Shown here: piece by piece, positions 1-7,182 of the stretch
Position numbering within the stretch: the stretch's first letter is position 1
Layout of the letters: every line of letters starts with the position of its first letter
Assembly: GCA_937906995.1 (NCBI GenBank)
Contig: CALESB010000010.1
Span: forward strand, 1 to 33,248
Length of the DNA stretch: 33,248 nucleotides
Direction: 5' to 3'
DNA from: an uncultured Sutterella sp.
GTDB taxonomy: Bacteria; Pseudomonadota; Gammaproteobacteria; Burkholderiales; Burkholderiaceae_F
Made by a program: the position numbers and the translations under genes
Notes under the pieces: model-generated
Told to the model about the DNA's origin: nothing
Database searches by the model: none
What the model saw: the letters and a program-made list of their open reading frames with translations, nothing else

Positions 1-197
1 CACGGGACTTGCACCCGCTAGAACAGCGCACATGTCGCGCGCACTAAGAAAAGCTACCTGAGGATTGCTCCCAAGGTAGCTTTGCCGTGTCACATTGCAC
101 CAGTAGGTCATGATGCAATTCCCTTCAAGCAAACACTAACGCTTTCAGGTGATGAAAGTGTACGGTTGCCGCACTATGAACCTGTCGCGTAATGTTG
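1..197 (-). ncRNA. Probable IscB omega-RNA (HEARO-type), scaffold plus guide
   Basis: Read on the minus strand, three hairpins follow one another. The first has arms 142-147/153-158, extended by 133-137/157-161. The second has arms 94-99/114-119, and the third has a 10-bp stem 50-59/74-83. The scaffold would start near 181 with GTTCATAG. The roughly 16 nt before it (about 182-197) would be the guide, taken from flanking plasmid DNA. A length near 180-200 nt and a position just 5' of where iscB would begin (beyond position 1) fit the known arrangement in which the omega-RNA precedes iscB. The identification rests on this layout plus the IscB C-terminus at the other window edge, not on a covariance search. 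Alternatives are another structured RNA or an unrelated mobile-element end. Confidence 0.5.
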
Positions 198-212
198 GAA
201 ATTTTCTGTTTT

Positions 213-224
213 AAGAGCGCTCTT
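213..224. repeat. 12-bp perfect palindrome AAGAGCGCTCTT
   Basis: A perfect palindrome lies between the predicted omega-RNA guide and the first candidate parS site. It could be an operator or a small hairpin upstream of the minus-strand RNA. No second copy was seen in the window. Confidence 0.4.
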
Positions 225-234
225 CAATAAAAAG

Positions 235-252
235 TGTCCGACATGTCGGACA
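235..252. promoter_or_regulatory. 18-bp palindrome, candidate parS copy 1
   Basis: TGTCCGACATGTCGGACA is a perfect palindrome found identically at 5551-5568 and 14838-14855. Here the flanks are not the extended AAAG...CTTT arms on both sides, so the conserved unit is the 18-mer. That argues for a protein-binding site rather than a terminator. The plasmid encodes a KorB/Spo0J-type ParB, which makes parS the first choice. It sits beside the origin. Another repressor operator is possible. Confidence 0.55.
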
Positions 253-262
253 AGCTCATGAG

Positions 263-1830
263 CTGAAAACCTTCAACATTTTTTGTTGGAAACTGAAAAG
301 TCTCAACATTTTCGGCGAACAAAAAATGTCGGCTTCGTTACAAATCAATGCATTAATAGATAGCTCTTCCCAAATAATTTATCGTGAATGACTGAAAAGT
401 CCCAACATCTTGGAAAAAAAAGGCTGCGCGCTCACTGAAAAGTCTCAACACCATCACGGGTTTTATTGCTCAGAAAAAGAAAAAATACTGAAAACCATCA
501 ACATTAAAAGTTGAAAACTGAAAACTCTCAACATTTTTGCGCACTTTTTCAAGTCTATAATCCTTATTAATCAATAACTTAAAAATTTTAATGTCAGTAA
601 TAATTAAAAGTTACTGACTGAAAAGTGTCAACACTTTTATAAAAAAACGCTCAATAAAAATCCCTAACAAGGCTGAAAAGTCTCAACACCTCTGTCAATA
701 TTTTTTGCTCAATACTGAAAAGTCCCAACATTTTTGCCTCGCAGAGAATGCTATTTATCCTTGATATTCAATCGGTTAAGAAAAATAATAGCGTTGGATA
801 ATTATTTTTAATAACTGAAAACTCTCAACATATGCCCGACCAAATCACTGAAAAGTCTCAACATTGGTTATTTTTCTCGAATCTGGGCTGGTTTTTGGCT
901 GAAAAGCGTCAACAATTTTTGCTTGAAACTGAAAACTGTCAACATTTTGCGCTCACAAAAATTCACTATTCTCTTTTTTTTCAATATGTTATGAAATCTC
1001 ATCTCTGAAATAATATTTTTTCAACACTGAAAACTCTCAACACAAACGAGTAGCAAAAACTGAAAAGTCCCAACATTTCTGCCCATATCAAATGCGCCGC
1101 GCGTCAAAACGTCTACTTCCTAAGTTTTTCCCTAAATGATATGTAAGTGCTTGATTTATATAGAATTGATAGGAATTACCCTATGAAAAGATCACAAAAA
1201 TAGCAAATGAATTTTTCTCACCGATCCGATCTGACGCTAAAAACTGAAAACCGTCAACATTTGAATAATTTTTTTCTGAAAAGTCCCAACACTTTTTAAG
1301 TGCTTGATTCTATTGAATAAAAAAAATTATAAAAATTCAAAAATGATCGCGTTTTTTAATTTTTTTTTTGGCACTCACAGTCAGGGTTGATTTTCAAAAT
1401 CTCACACATACCATTTCAAAAAAACTGAAAACTCTCAACATTTTTCTAAGTTATTGAAAAATAAAGGTTTAAAAAATATTCGATTTCTGAAAAGTCCAAA
1501 CTGTTGCGCATAAAAGACAATATTTATAAAATAAATTTCCCAATAAATATCAAAAAGATAGGGAATTATTCACAAATTATCCACTAGTTATCCACATTTT
1601 CAGTCAAAAATCACGGCTTGAGCTTAAAAAACGCTGAAAACTCTCAACATGATTTGTTGACTTTTAATTGTTATCTATTTGTTTTTATTACTGTTTTTAA
1701 TAAACGACTGAAAAGGACAGTCAAGGAAAAACCTCAAAAATCCACAAAAAAGGGGTCTTGTCGTACAAAAACTGAAAACCCCCAACAAAAAACTGAAAAC
1801 TCACAACAAAATCCTGAAAAGTCTCAACAA
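263..1830 (+). repeat. Replication origin with about 22 iterons
   Basis: A 17-bp element, consensus CTGAAAA(G/C)(T/C)(C/G/T)(T/C)CAACA(T/C/A), is repeated in one orientation. Copies start at 263, 293, 392, 435, 488, 518, 618, 673, 715, 815, 848, 899, 929, 1027, 1060, 1244, 1276, 1425, 1634, 1772, 1793 and 1814. Degenerate copies start at 1487 and 1708. Spacing is irregular, with several close pairs about 30 bp apart. The stretch is otherwise non-coding and strongly AT-rich, especially 1290-1600, a likely unwinding region. The iterons lie 3' of the rep gene and are the expected binding sites for Rep. The copy number is high for an iteron plasmid, which suggests strong titration or handcuffing control of copy number. 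Confidence 0.85.
1577..1596 (+). promoter_or_regulatory. Two adjacent DnaA boxes in the origin
   Basis: TTATCCACT (1577-1585) and the consensus TTATCCACA (1588-1596) lie two bases apart at the edge of the most AT-rich part of the iteron region. This is the expected place for host DnaA to help Rep open the duplex. Confidence 0.7.
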
Positions 1831-1831
1831 T

Positions 1832-1840
1832 TGTGGATAA
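1832..1840 (-). promoter_or_regulatory. DnaA box at the end of the iteron array
   Basis: TGTGGATAA is the exact reverse complement of the consensus DnaA box TTATCCACA. It directly follows the last iteron, which ends at 1830. It is opposite in orientation to the pair at 1577-1596. Confidence 0.6.
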
Positions 1841-1881
1841 CTTTTTTAGAGAAAATAGTAATATTTATCTTTAAAATCAAT

Positions 1882-1915
1882 GAGATAAAAAAAGAGGAGA
1901 ATTTAAATATTCTCC
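1882..1915 (-). terminator. Rho-independent terminator of the par-rep operon
   Basis: On the minus strand, about 70 bp after the rep stop, a 7-bp stem (GGAGAAT at 1909-1915 and its complement at 1896-1902) with a 6-nt loop is followed by a T-rich tract down to 1882. It separates rep transcription from the iterons. Confidence 0.65.
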
Positions 1916-1982
1916 CCTTAACTTATTTAACTATATATTAACTTATATAGAGTCTCTCTTTGTCCTTAACAAGAAAAGAGAA

Positions 1983-3092
1983 TTATTTTTCCTTACTAAC
2001 AACATCAATAATGTCATCATCATCGGACAAAGATTTTTTCTTTTGTCCTTGTTTAGCCTTCGGATCTGGCTTTTGTTCTCCGCGATAGAGTTCGAAGTAG
2101 AACCAATTGACCATATTGGCAGAGTAAAGCTGCGCATCCAGTTCCTTCTTATCAACATCACGAGGAGTACAGACCAAAAGGTTACCTTTAATGTCCAACG
2201 CGATGTTGTAACGGGGAAGGGAGTTAGCCGTTACCAACTTCTTAATCATATTCTTGAAGTAGCGCAGCGGTGTATCGGATTCATAACCCATTTTGCTACG
2301 CAAGGCTTCAAGTGAAATTCTGAAGATCGGCTGGCGACCACAGTGCTTGCGAAGGATTTCGTACAAGCGTTTTTCACTCGGCTTCTTGATGTCGAAGTAA
2401 TCACTATCAACCGTTAAATACGATTTATCGCGAATAAGCTTGATGTACCATTCCGACAACACCACCTCAACCTTCAAAGCCCCTTTTTGCCCGTTGGCTT
2501 GAGACGATTTGAGCACTTTGTAGCCGTCGATAAAGGAAAAACCTTCAATCTCTTCTACAGTGTCAGAATCACTTCGAATATTCGTTTGAATGGTAGACCC
2601 TCTCAAACGGTTCAAAGTCTGCAATAAAGACACTGTATAGTTCGCAGACCAATGTTTCTTCGTCACACGAAGGAAGTCCCCTAGGTTGACCTCTACACGT
2701 CGATAGCGAAGGATATCGTCAGGGTGATCAAACTTCTTTTGAGCATATAAGCTAGCCAAGTAAATCAGGAGGTCTTTATCGTTTTGCGTAGGACGTCCGT
2801 ATTCACTGGGTGATACTCGGATCTTCACCGACCCCCTTGTGTACTCATAGGGCTCCATTGCGGCCTTCTGAGTGGGGGAAAAGAACGGATGCTCCATCGT
2901 TGTCATATCGTCTTTGTGTGACGATACATCACCATTGGCGGGTTGGAACAACAACAGAGGTAATTGCTCGGCAATTACATCTTCCGGTGAAACACGCTTA
3001 CGTGGACGACCTACACGCTTCTTCTTCGGTATCTCTTGAGCTTTTTCGTCAACCGTGTCTTTAACGTCTTCTGTTTTTTTCGTTTTTGGCAT
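1983..3092 (-). CDS. repA: Plasmid replication initiator, RPA/RepA family
   Basis: A 369-aa initiator of plasmid replication that would bind the iterons and recruit host replication proteins. The basic N-terminus contains an AT-hook-like KKKRVGRPRKR (residues 24-34). The family core begins at MEHPFF (about 66). Features typical of the RPA-type initiators (Pfam RPA, PF10134) follow: DKDLLIYLASLY (about 106-117), NRLRGSTIQTNI (about 161-172), GFSFIDGY, and the segment SEKRLYEILRKHCGRQ (about 239-254). The start has a GAGGA Shine-Dalgarno about 6 nt upstream. It is the last gene of the parA-parB-wHTH-rep operon, 14 bp after the preceding stop, so replication and partition are probably co-regulated. 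The iterons and terminator lie 3' of it. Confidence 0.9.
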   Translation of the reverse strand: MPKTKKTEDVKDTVDEKAQEIPKKKRVGRPRKRVSPEDVIAEQLPLLLFQPANGDVSSHKDDMTTMEHPFFSPTQKAAMEPYEYTRGSVKIRVSPSEYGRPTQNDKDLLIYLASLYAQKKFDHPDDILRYRRVEVNLGDFLRVTKKHWSANYTVSLLQTLNRLRGSTIQTNIRSDSDTVEEIEGFSFIDGYKVLKSSQANGQKGALKVEVVLSEWYIKLIRDKSYLTVDSDYFDIKKPSEKRLYEILRKHCGRQPIFRISLEALRSKMGYESDTPLRYFKNMIKKLVTANSLPRYNIALDIKGNLLVCTPRDVDKKELDAQLYSANMVNWFYFELYRGEQKPDPKAKQGQKKKSLSDDDDIIDVVSKEK

Positions 3093-3106
3093 ATCGAATC
3101 CTCGAG

Positions 3107-3544
3107 TTAACCTTGCGGTTCGATATTGGTAGCAGATCGGGCATCATCTTTTGAATGTAAGTCCGATACGTCACTTATGTGACCTTGTTGCACCTTGTCA
3201 AAATCCACTTCGGCGTAGACTTGTTCGTCAAAGAATCTCATCAAATCGGCACGATTGATGAAAGACCAATTCGTCACTTCGTAGGTAAATTCCGCTCCAA
3301 CTCGACCCGATCCTGTTAATCGAATCGTGTCTAGCTTTAAACCATAGTTGGCGCGCAACGCCGCAACACGGCGGTTGAGCGTTGCGTAGCTGATGTTAAG
3401 CATCTTCGCTAATCGGCGCCCACAGGCTTGTCCTTTGTTCTTTTCGATTACATACAATACGTGCATGTTGGCATCAAAAGACTTACCTGCGAGATGCAAA
3501 ACATTTTCATCATAGGGAGCGGTCGAATTTAAATCATCATGCAC
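3107..3544 (-). CDS. Winged-helix/HTH DNA-binding protein of the par-rep operon
   Basis: A 145-aa protein whose central region (about residues 38-75, GRRLAKMLNISYATLNRRVAAL) is a helix-turn-helix of winged-helix type. The C-terminal 35 residues are acidic and low in complexity. The GTG start is supported by GGGAGG about 6 nt upstream. It overlaps the parB stop by 8 bp, which implies translational coupling. The gene sits between parB and rep, so it may repress the operon promoter at 5456-5484 or bind the origin to set copy number. I do not recognise a named family. The role is inferred from the fold and position only. Confidence 0.7.
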   Translation of the reverse strand: MHDDLNSTAPYDENVLHLAGKSFDANMHVLYVIEKNKGQACGRRLAKMLNISYATLNRRVAALRANYGLKLDTIRLTGSGRVGAEFTYEVTNWSFINRADLMRFFDEQVYAEVDFDKVQQGHISDVSDLHSKDDARSATNIEPQG

Positions 3545-4589
3545 GTCCTTCCTCCCATTTCTTTATGCACTCTTCGAGTTGGCTAGCGGGACAGCAAGCC
3601 AAAAGCGTTACTTCGTCAATCGGTGCCACAATGGCGTGGCCGTTGAGCATCACACACACGTGACCTTCTTCGGTACTGACAATGTGTGGAGCAAGGTAAC
3701 CGTATTGGTTATTCTGTTTGTTGAGACTCACCACAACAATGTGGCGAATTTCATCACACAATTGCGCACCTCGAGGAATACTTTGTTTCGTGATCTTTTC
3801 AACCTTAACAGGAGGAGGTAGGTGCTTGTCATCAATCTTTGGTGCGCTACTTGAAGCGTTACTCTTCTTAACTTCTGGTTTCTTTGCTTCAATAGGGTTC
3901 TTAAACTCGTTTAAAAGCGTTATACAACGATCGCGTGTAACTTCTTCATCGCTGTCGATCATGTTCGTGACAATTTTTTCAGCACGATCGGAGTCAAGCG
4001 CGAAAAGTTGCTTCAAAGCGGCAATCGAACGTACATCGTGGAAGTCCTTCTTCACACGAAGCGTGTCAACAAGTGCAGGGATTTCTGCCACGGACACATA
4101 TTGGCTAACCCAACCAGTACTCTTGCCTAATTTGGCCGACAACTGACGAGAACTTAATTTAGTTTCATTCATCACTTGCTTTAACGCTTGGCCCAGTTCA
4201 ACTGGATCCATGTCATCGCGTTGAATGTTTTCAGTCAATTGAGCAATCGTGCGGTCAGCATCGGTCGTGTATTTCGAACGAACAATGACGCGGATTTCCT
4301 TCAAACCAGCCATTTGAACAGCGCGCCAACGACGTTCACCTTGAATGATGACGTATTTGCCTTGAGCATTTTTAGGCGAAACCGTAATGGGTTGTTGAAG
4401 CCCCATTTCCTTGATAGATTCGGCCAATTCTTCAATCTTGCGGAAGGTCTTACGTACTTGAGGATTCGAAATAACATCTTCCACTGGAACATTTAACAAC
4501 ATCTCACTGTTGTTATTGGCCGTCTTCATAACTTTTTTTGCCGCTGATTTCAGATCAACAAAATTCGGTGCTACTCGTTTCAATGCCAT
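3537..4589 (-). CDS. parB: ParB/KorB-type partition protein
   Basis: A 350-aa centromere-binding protein. The N-terminal ParB nuclease-fold/CTP-binding domain holds GERRWRA (84-90), matching the GxxRxxA CTP-binding box, and TENIQRDDMDP (119-129). An HTH follows at about 146-170 (SSRQLSAKLGKSTGWVSQY). A hydrophilic linker (about 225-265) leads to a small beta-rich C-terminal domain (about 268-350) that resembles the SH3-like dimerisation domain of KorB. It starts 3 bp after the parA stop and overlaps the wHTH gene downstream. Its likely targets are the 18-bp palindromes at 235, 5551 and 14838. By analogy with KorB it may act both in partition and as a repressor. Confidence 0.92.
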   Translation of the reverse strand: MALKRVAPNFVDLKSAAKKVMKTANNNSEMLLNVPVEDVISNPQVRKTFRKIEELAESIKEMGLQQPITVSPKNAQGKYVIIQGERRWRAVQMAGLKEIRVIVRSKYTTDADRTIAQLTENIQRDDMDPVELGQALKQVMNETKLSSRQLSAKLGKSTGWVSQYVSVAEIPALVDTLRVKKDFHDVRSIAALKQLFALDSDRAEKIVTNMIDSDEEVTRDRCITLLNEFKNPIEAKKPEVKKSNASSSAPKIDDKHLPPPVKVEKITKQSIPRGAQLCDEIRHIVVVSLNKQNNQYGYLAPHIVSTEEGHVCVMLNGHAIVAPIDEVTLLACCPASQLEECIKKWEEGRA

Positions 4590-4592
4590 TTT

Positions 4593-5420
4593 TTAAAACT
4601 CCGGGGGATTTTCCATACGTTCAAACACTTCTTTGTAAAAAGCTGAAATTTCATTGCTAGCAGCTTTTGAATTCATTGCCTCATAAACAGGAGCGCCCTG
4701 ATTGGTTGCTTGGTCAATCGGGGGACGGTGACAAACGACCGTGTTAAAGATGAGCGTAGGATATTGTTCGCGTGCAAACTCCATCGTTGCACGTTGGTTG
4801 CCAGAGCGGTCAAAGTCATTGACAACATAACCCAAGGACTTCAACGTTGGGTTGGCTTCTGCTTGTACGTCTGCAATCGTTCCAAATAAACCAGTCAAAC
4901 CATCAAAAGCTGAGTTGGATAATTTCACGGGAGAGACAATGTAGTCGGCCATGATCAAGCCAGCGCGAAGCTTCGTACCCAAAGCCGGCGGTGTGTCGAT
5001 CACGATAATGTCGTAGTTGTCTTTGATAGCATTGATCCAATGATTTGGAACTAATGCCCATTGGTGATCGGCTTGTTCAAGATCTGCCATTTCTTGGCAG
5101 TTTTTAATCGTGCCAATTAACTCAAGACCTGTCTTTGTTTCTAGCGTATCAATCGTTTCGAGACTGTCGGAGAACAAGTCTTTTGCTAACGTTTTACCTT
5201 TAAATAATTCTTCGTAATCGAAGGGCTCACCGTTGGCTTTTTCTAAGGCTTCAACATAGTTACCGTAGCTAAGGTTTGTCGTTGAATTGCCTTGAGCATC
5301 TAAGTCAATAAATAACACTCGTTTCTTTTCTACTGCGCAAGCATGAAGTGCAAACTGAACACTCAATGTTGATTTGCCTACGCCGCCTTTTTGATTAGCG
5401 AACGCAATCGTAATAGCCAT
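4593..5420 (-). CDS. parA: ParA-type partition ATPase
   Basis: A Walker-type ParA ATPase of 275 aa that segregates the plasmid with ParB. The deviant Walker A KGGVGKST is at residues 11-18. Motif DLDAQGN follows at about 41-47, and Walker B IIVIDTPPALG sits mid-protein. There is no long N-terminal HTH extension, so this is the short (type Ib-like or chromosomal-like) form that usually does not autoregulate by itself. Two ATGs are possible, at 5426 and 5420. The Shine-Dalgarno GGGAG sits only 2 nt before the first but 8 nt before the second, so 5420 is chosen. It is the first gene of the operon, with a good promoter at 5456-5484. Confidence 0.93.
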   Translation of the reverse strand: MAITIAFANQKGGVGKSTLSVQFALHACAVEKKRVLFIDLDAQGNSTTNLSYGNYVEALEKANGEPFDYEELFKGKTLAKDLFSDSLETIDTLETKTGLELIGTIKNCQEMADLEQADHQWALVPNHWINAIKDNYDIIVIDTPPALGTKLRAGLIMADYIVSPVKLSNSAFDGLTGLFGTIADVQAEANPTLKSLGYVVNDFDRSGNQRATMEFAREQYPTLIFNTVVCHRPPIDQATNQGAPVYEAMNSKAASNEISAFYKEVFERMENPPEF

Positions 5421-5455
5421 GTACATGTCTCCCTAAAGCATGGTTGATAGGAGCT

Positions 5456-5507
5456 ATATTATGACAGCAGATATTGATTGTCAATCAGTTTTTGATTGAT
5501 TATCAAT
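5456..5507 (-). promoter_or_regulatory. Promoter of the par-rep operon with two operator-like palindromes
   Basis: Reading on the minus strand, TTGACA (5479-5484) and TAATAT (5456-5461) are separated by exactly 17 bp, a near-consensus sigma-70 promoter 36 bp upstream of the parA start. Two odd-centred palindromes, TGATTG-T-CAATCA (5475-5487) and ATTGAT-T-ATCAAT (5495-5507), have centres 20 bp apart, two helical turns. The first overlaps the -35 box. This fits co-operative binding of a dimeric autorepressor. The operon's wHTH protein or ParB are the candidates. Confidence 0.75.
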
Positions 5508-5546
5508 TTTTGAGACACTATTTTTTTTGGTGGTAAAAATAAAGAT

Positions 5547-5572
5547 AAAGTGTCCGACATGTCGGACACTTT
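5547..5572. promoter_or_regulatory. Candidate parS copy 2, upstream of parA
   Basis: The 18-bp palindrome TGTCCGACATGTCGGACA (5551-5568) is extended by AAAG and CTTT to a 26-bp perfect inverted repeat about 130 bp upstream of parA. The centromere of many plasmids lies next to parAB. On the minus strand it also lies just after the stop of the gene ending at 5594 and could double as a terminator hairpin. Confidence 0.6.
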
Positions 5573-5593
5573 TGACATAAAAAAACGCTTTTT

Positions 5594-6283
5594 TTAAAGG
5601 TCAGTTTTTCGTCGTTTAGGGACATCGACACCAAATTTCAGAGCATGGATTTTCATCAATTCTTTAACACGTTTGGCATCAATGGGAGCGTTGCGCAAGT
5701 CATTTTCTTCAACAACCGAATCAATGAGATCAAAATACGCTTGAGTGAGTCGATCGTAGTGATAAAGCAAGTCTCGAATTTTGGAAAGCGTTTCATTTTT
5801 GCGTCGAATAATTTCATAGAAATCTTCAATTTCATTTCCAAAGGGATAAACCCAATCAGCACTTTGATCGAAGACTTTCCTCGAGTAACGGTACTTGGCT
5901 CTTTTCTTTAAAAATCGACTCAAAACTACCCACTCTTTTTTAACTTCAGGTTTTATGTTTTTGGTCATTCTGGCAACGTGCCATTCACAACTGACGTTGT
6001 AAGGAATCACTTTTCTGACGCGTGTTCTAAGAGATGTTCTGTCTTCATCGTCCTTTTTCCTGTGTCGCTTTTCTTCGTCAATAAAACGGACACCTTGCGC
6101 TCTTGCTTCAACAAAAAGCGTATCAATCAAAAGCAATAATTGTTCGTGCATAGACTCAACTTGTTCCCGTTCGAAACTCTCCATTAAACGAGGATTAATC
6201 AATAACAAATTTTCAGGTTCGTTATGTGCCATTTCTAGCCATTGTTTAAGTGTTTTTTTCACGGTGACTTCGCCTTCTTTCAC
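5594..6283 (-). CDS. Protein of unknown function, charged and helical
   Basis: A 229-aa protein that I do not recognise. It is rich in Lys, Arg and Glu and predicted mostly helical, with no signal peptide or membrane segment. A basic stretch EEKRHRKKDDEDR lies at about residues 69-81. The region from about 150 to the end is long helices (YEIIRRKNETLSKIRDLLYHY). The listed GTG start has no clear Shine-Dalgarno. An alternative GTG at 6262 (giving VKKTLKQWLEM) has AAGG about 9 nt upstream. It lies downstream of the FlhDC-like pair on the same strand, but a probable terminator and a 22-bp palindrome separate them, so it may have its own promoter. A nucleic-acid-binding or plasmid-maintenance role would be a guess. 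Confidence 0.6.
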   Translation of the reverse strand: MKEGEVTVKKTLKQWLEMAHNEPENLLLINPRLMESFEREQVESMHEQLLLLIDTLFVEARAQGVRFIDEEKRHRKKDDEDRTSLRTRVRKVIPYNVSCEWHVARMTKNIKPEVKKEWVVLSRFLKKRAKYRYSRKVFDQSADWVYPFGNEIEDFYEIIRRKNETLSKIRDLLYHYDRLTQAYFDLIDSVVEENDLRNAPIDAKRVKELMKIHALKFGVDVPKRRKTDL

Positions 6284-6299
6284 TCTGTTTTATCTTTAT

Positions 6300-6321
6300 G
6301 GTGAAATGACCTCATTTCACC
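6300..6321. repeat. 22-bp interrupted palindrome, possible operator
   Basis: Arms GGTGAAATGA (6300-6309) and TCATTTCACC (6312-6321) are perfect complements around a 2-bp centre. A further half-like copy, GAGGTGAAAT, is at 6369-6378. They lie immediately upstream of the minus-strand gene 5594-6283, a good place for a repressor or activator site. Confidence 0.5.
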
Positions 6322-6341
6322 GCCGATTTTTCGTTATTTTT

Positions 6342-6397
6342 TTTGATAAAAATAACCCCCAAAAATTGAGGTGAAATACCATCAAAAAAGGGGGTTA
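6342..6397 (-). terminator. Possible terminator after the FlhC-like gene
   Basis: GGGGGTTA (6390-6397) and TAACCCCC (6353-6360) can pair on the minus strand directly after the FlhC-like stop, and a T-rich tract follows. The 29-nt loop is long, so the call is tentative. Confidence 0.4.
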
Positions 6398-6406
6398 CAT
6401 TAGAAC

Positions 6407-7177
6407 TCAAATGTCAGTCTTAAAAGGGGTGCGGAGCAAATGTTTTGCGATTTGAATCTCTCCTTTTGGAAGTGTTTTGGAACGCTTGAGCATATTGCAG
6501 AATGGGCAATTTAATGTGTTCTCTACCGATGATTTCACATAGTGAATACTTTCCAAATTCAAGCTAACAAACATTGTTCCGCACTCCGAGCAGTAGTCAA
6601 AGATCAATTCACCATTGATAAGCTTTTGTGCAAACTGCAGTGTTCTAAAGGGCTTGGGTATGACAAGTTTGAAGTCTTTAAATTTAGGATTTTGCAAAGT
6701 TTGATCCAACAGCAACCAAGCAGAAATTAGGGCGGTCAAGTCAATGGTCTTAAAGATTTGCATGCCACCCAAGCGACGGTAAAAAATAAGAAAAAGACTG
6801 ATGCCAGCACGCTCTTGCACATTCAAAGATGGCAAGACGATACTTGAGGTGCGCGCAAAAGAGCGTTGAGCATCGGTCAATCCCATATCTCGTAACTGAC
6901 GACTAATGTACTCGATGGCATTGGCACTCAAATCTGGACATGCTTTCTGCACGTCTTTCTGGGTCAATCCGAAGATAAATAGAATTTCGGCTATCGTTTC
7001 CGACTCTTTTCTAATAAAGCGGGCATTATTAAAAATGTCGTTTTTATTTTGACTCTCCTGAATTCTATTTTTCCCAAGAATTTGAAGAATCTGAGATTTA
7101 GATAATCCTGAGTTTCGACTAAGCATATCGAGCGTACAACCGCTCTTGCTGAGTTCATAAATTTTGTCTTCGTACAT
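6407..7177 (-). CDS. FlhC-like transcriptional activator subunit
   Basis: A 256-aa protein resembling FlhC, the zinc-binding partner of FlhD. The N-terminus has an HTH-like segment (about 6-36, LSKSGCTLDMLSRNSGLSKS). A second similar segment (about 62-98) makes it longer than E. coli FlhC, which is about 190 aa. Residues 110-160 match the helical FlhC core (SLFLIFYRRLGG, DLTALISAWLLL). Four Cys, at 196, 199, 224 and 227 (CSEC and CPFC), match the FlhC zinc site. It follows the FlhD-like gene by 5 bp, the flhD-flhC order. The relatives SetCD and AcaCD activate transfer genes of SXT ICEs and IncA/C plasmids. A role as master activator of traFHG is therefore likely, while motility control is unlikely on a plasmid. 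Confidence 0.7.
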   Translation of the reverse strand: MYEDKIYELSKSGCTLDMLSRNSGLSKSQILQILGKNRIQESQNKNDIFNNARFIRKESETIAEILFIFGLTQKDVQKACPDLSANAIEYISRQLRDMGLTDAQRSFARTSSIVLPSLNVQERAGISLFLIFYRRLGGMQIFKTIDLTALISAWLLLDQTLQNPKFKDFKLVIPKPFRTLQFAQKLINGELIFDYCSECGTMFVSLNLESIHYVKSSVENTLNCPFCNMLKRSKTLPKGEIQIAKHLLRTPFKTDI

Positions 7178-7182
7178 ATTTT

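Noticed and set aside
1..25. tRNA 3' part on the minus strand
   Set aside because: GGGTGCAAGTCCCG looks like a T-arm, but the loop is TGCAAGT instead of TTCRANY, and no acceptor, anticodon or D arm can be formed around it.
1..190. Group II intron fragment
   Set aside because: No domain V-type hairpin with the expected AGC/GAAA features and no intron reverse transcriptase nearby. The IscB omega-RNA reading fits the other window edge better.
263..1830. CRISPR array
   Set aside because: The repeat is only 17 bp, copies vary in the middle, spacing is irregular (about 13 to over 180 bp between copies), and no cas gene is near. Iterons explain it.
1618..1941. Open frame of 107 codons in the origin
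   Set aside because: Its KTENSQQ-like repeats are just iterons read as codons. It starts at a TTG and has no ribosome site.
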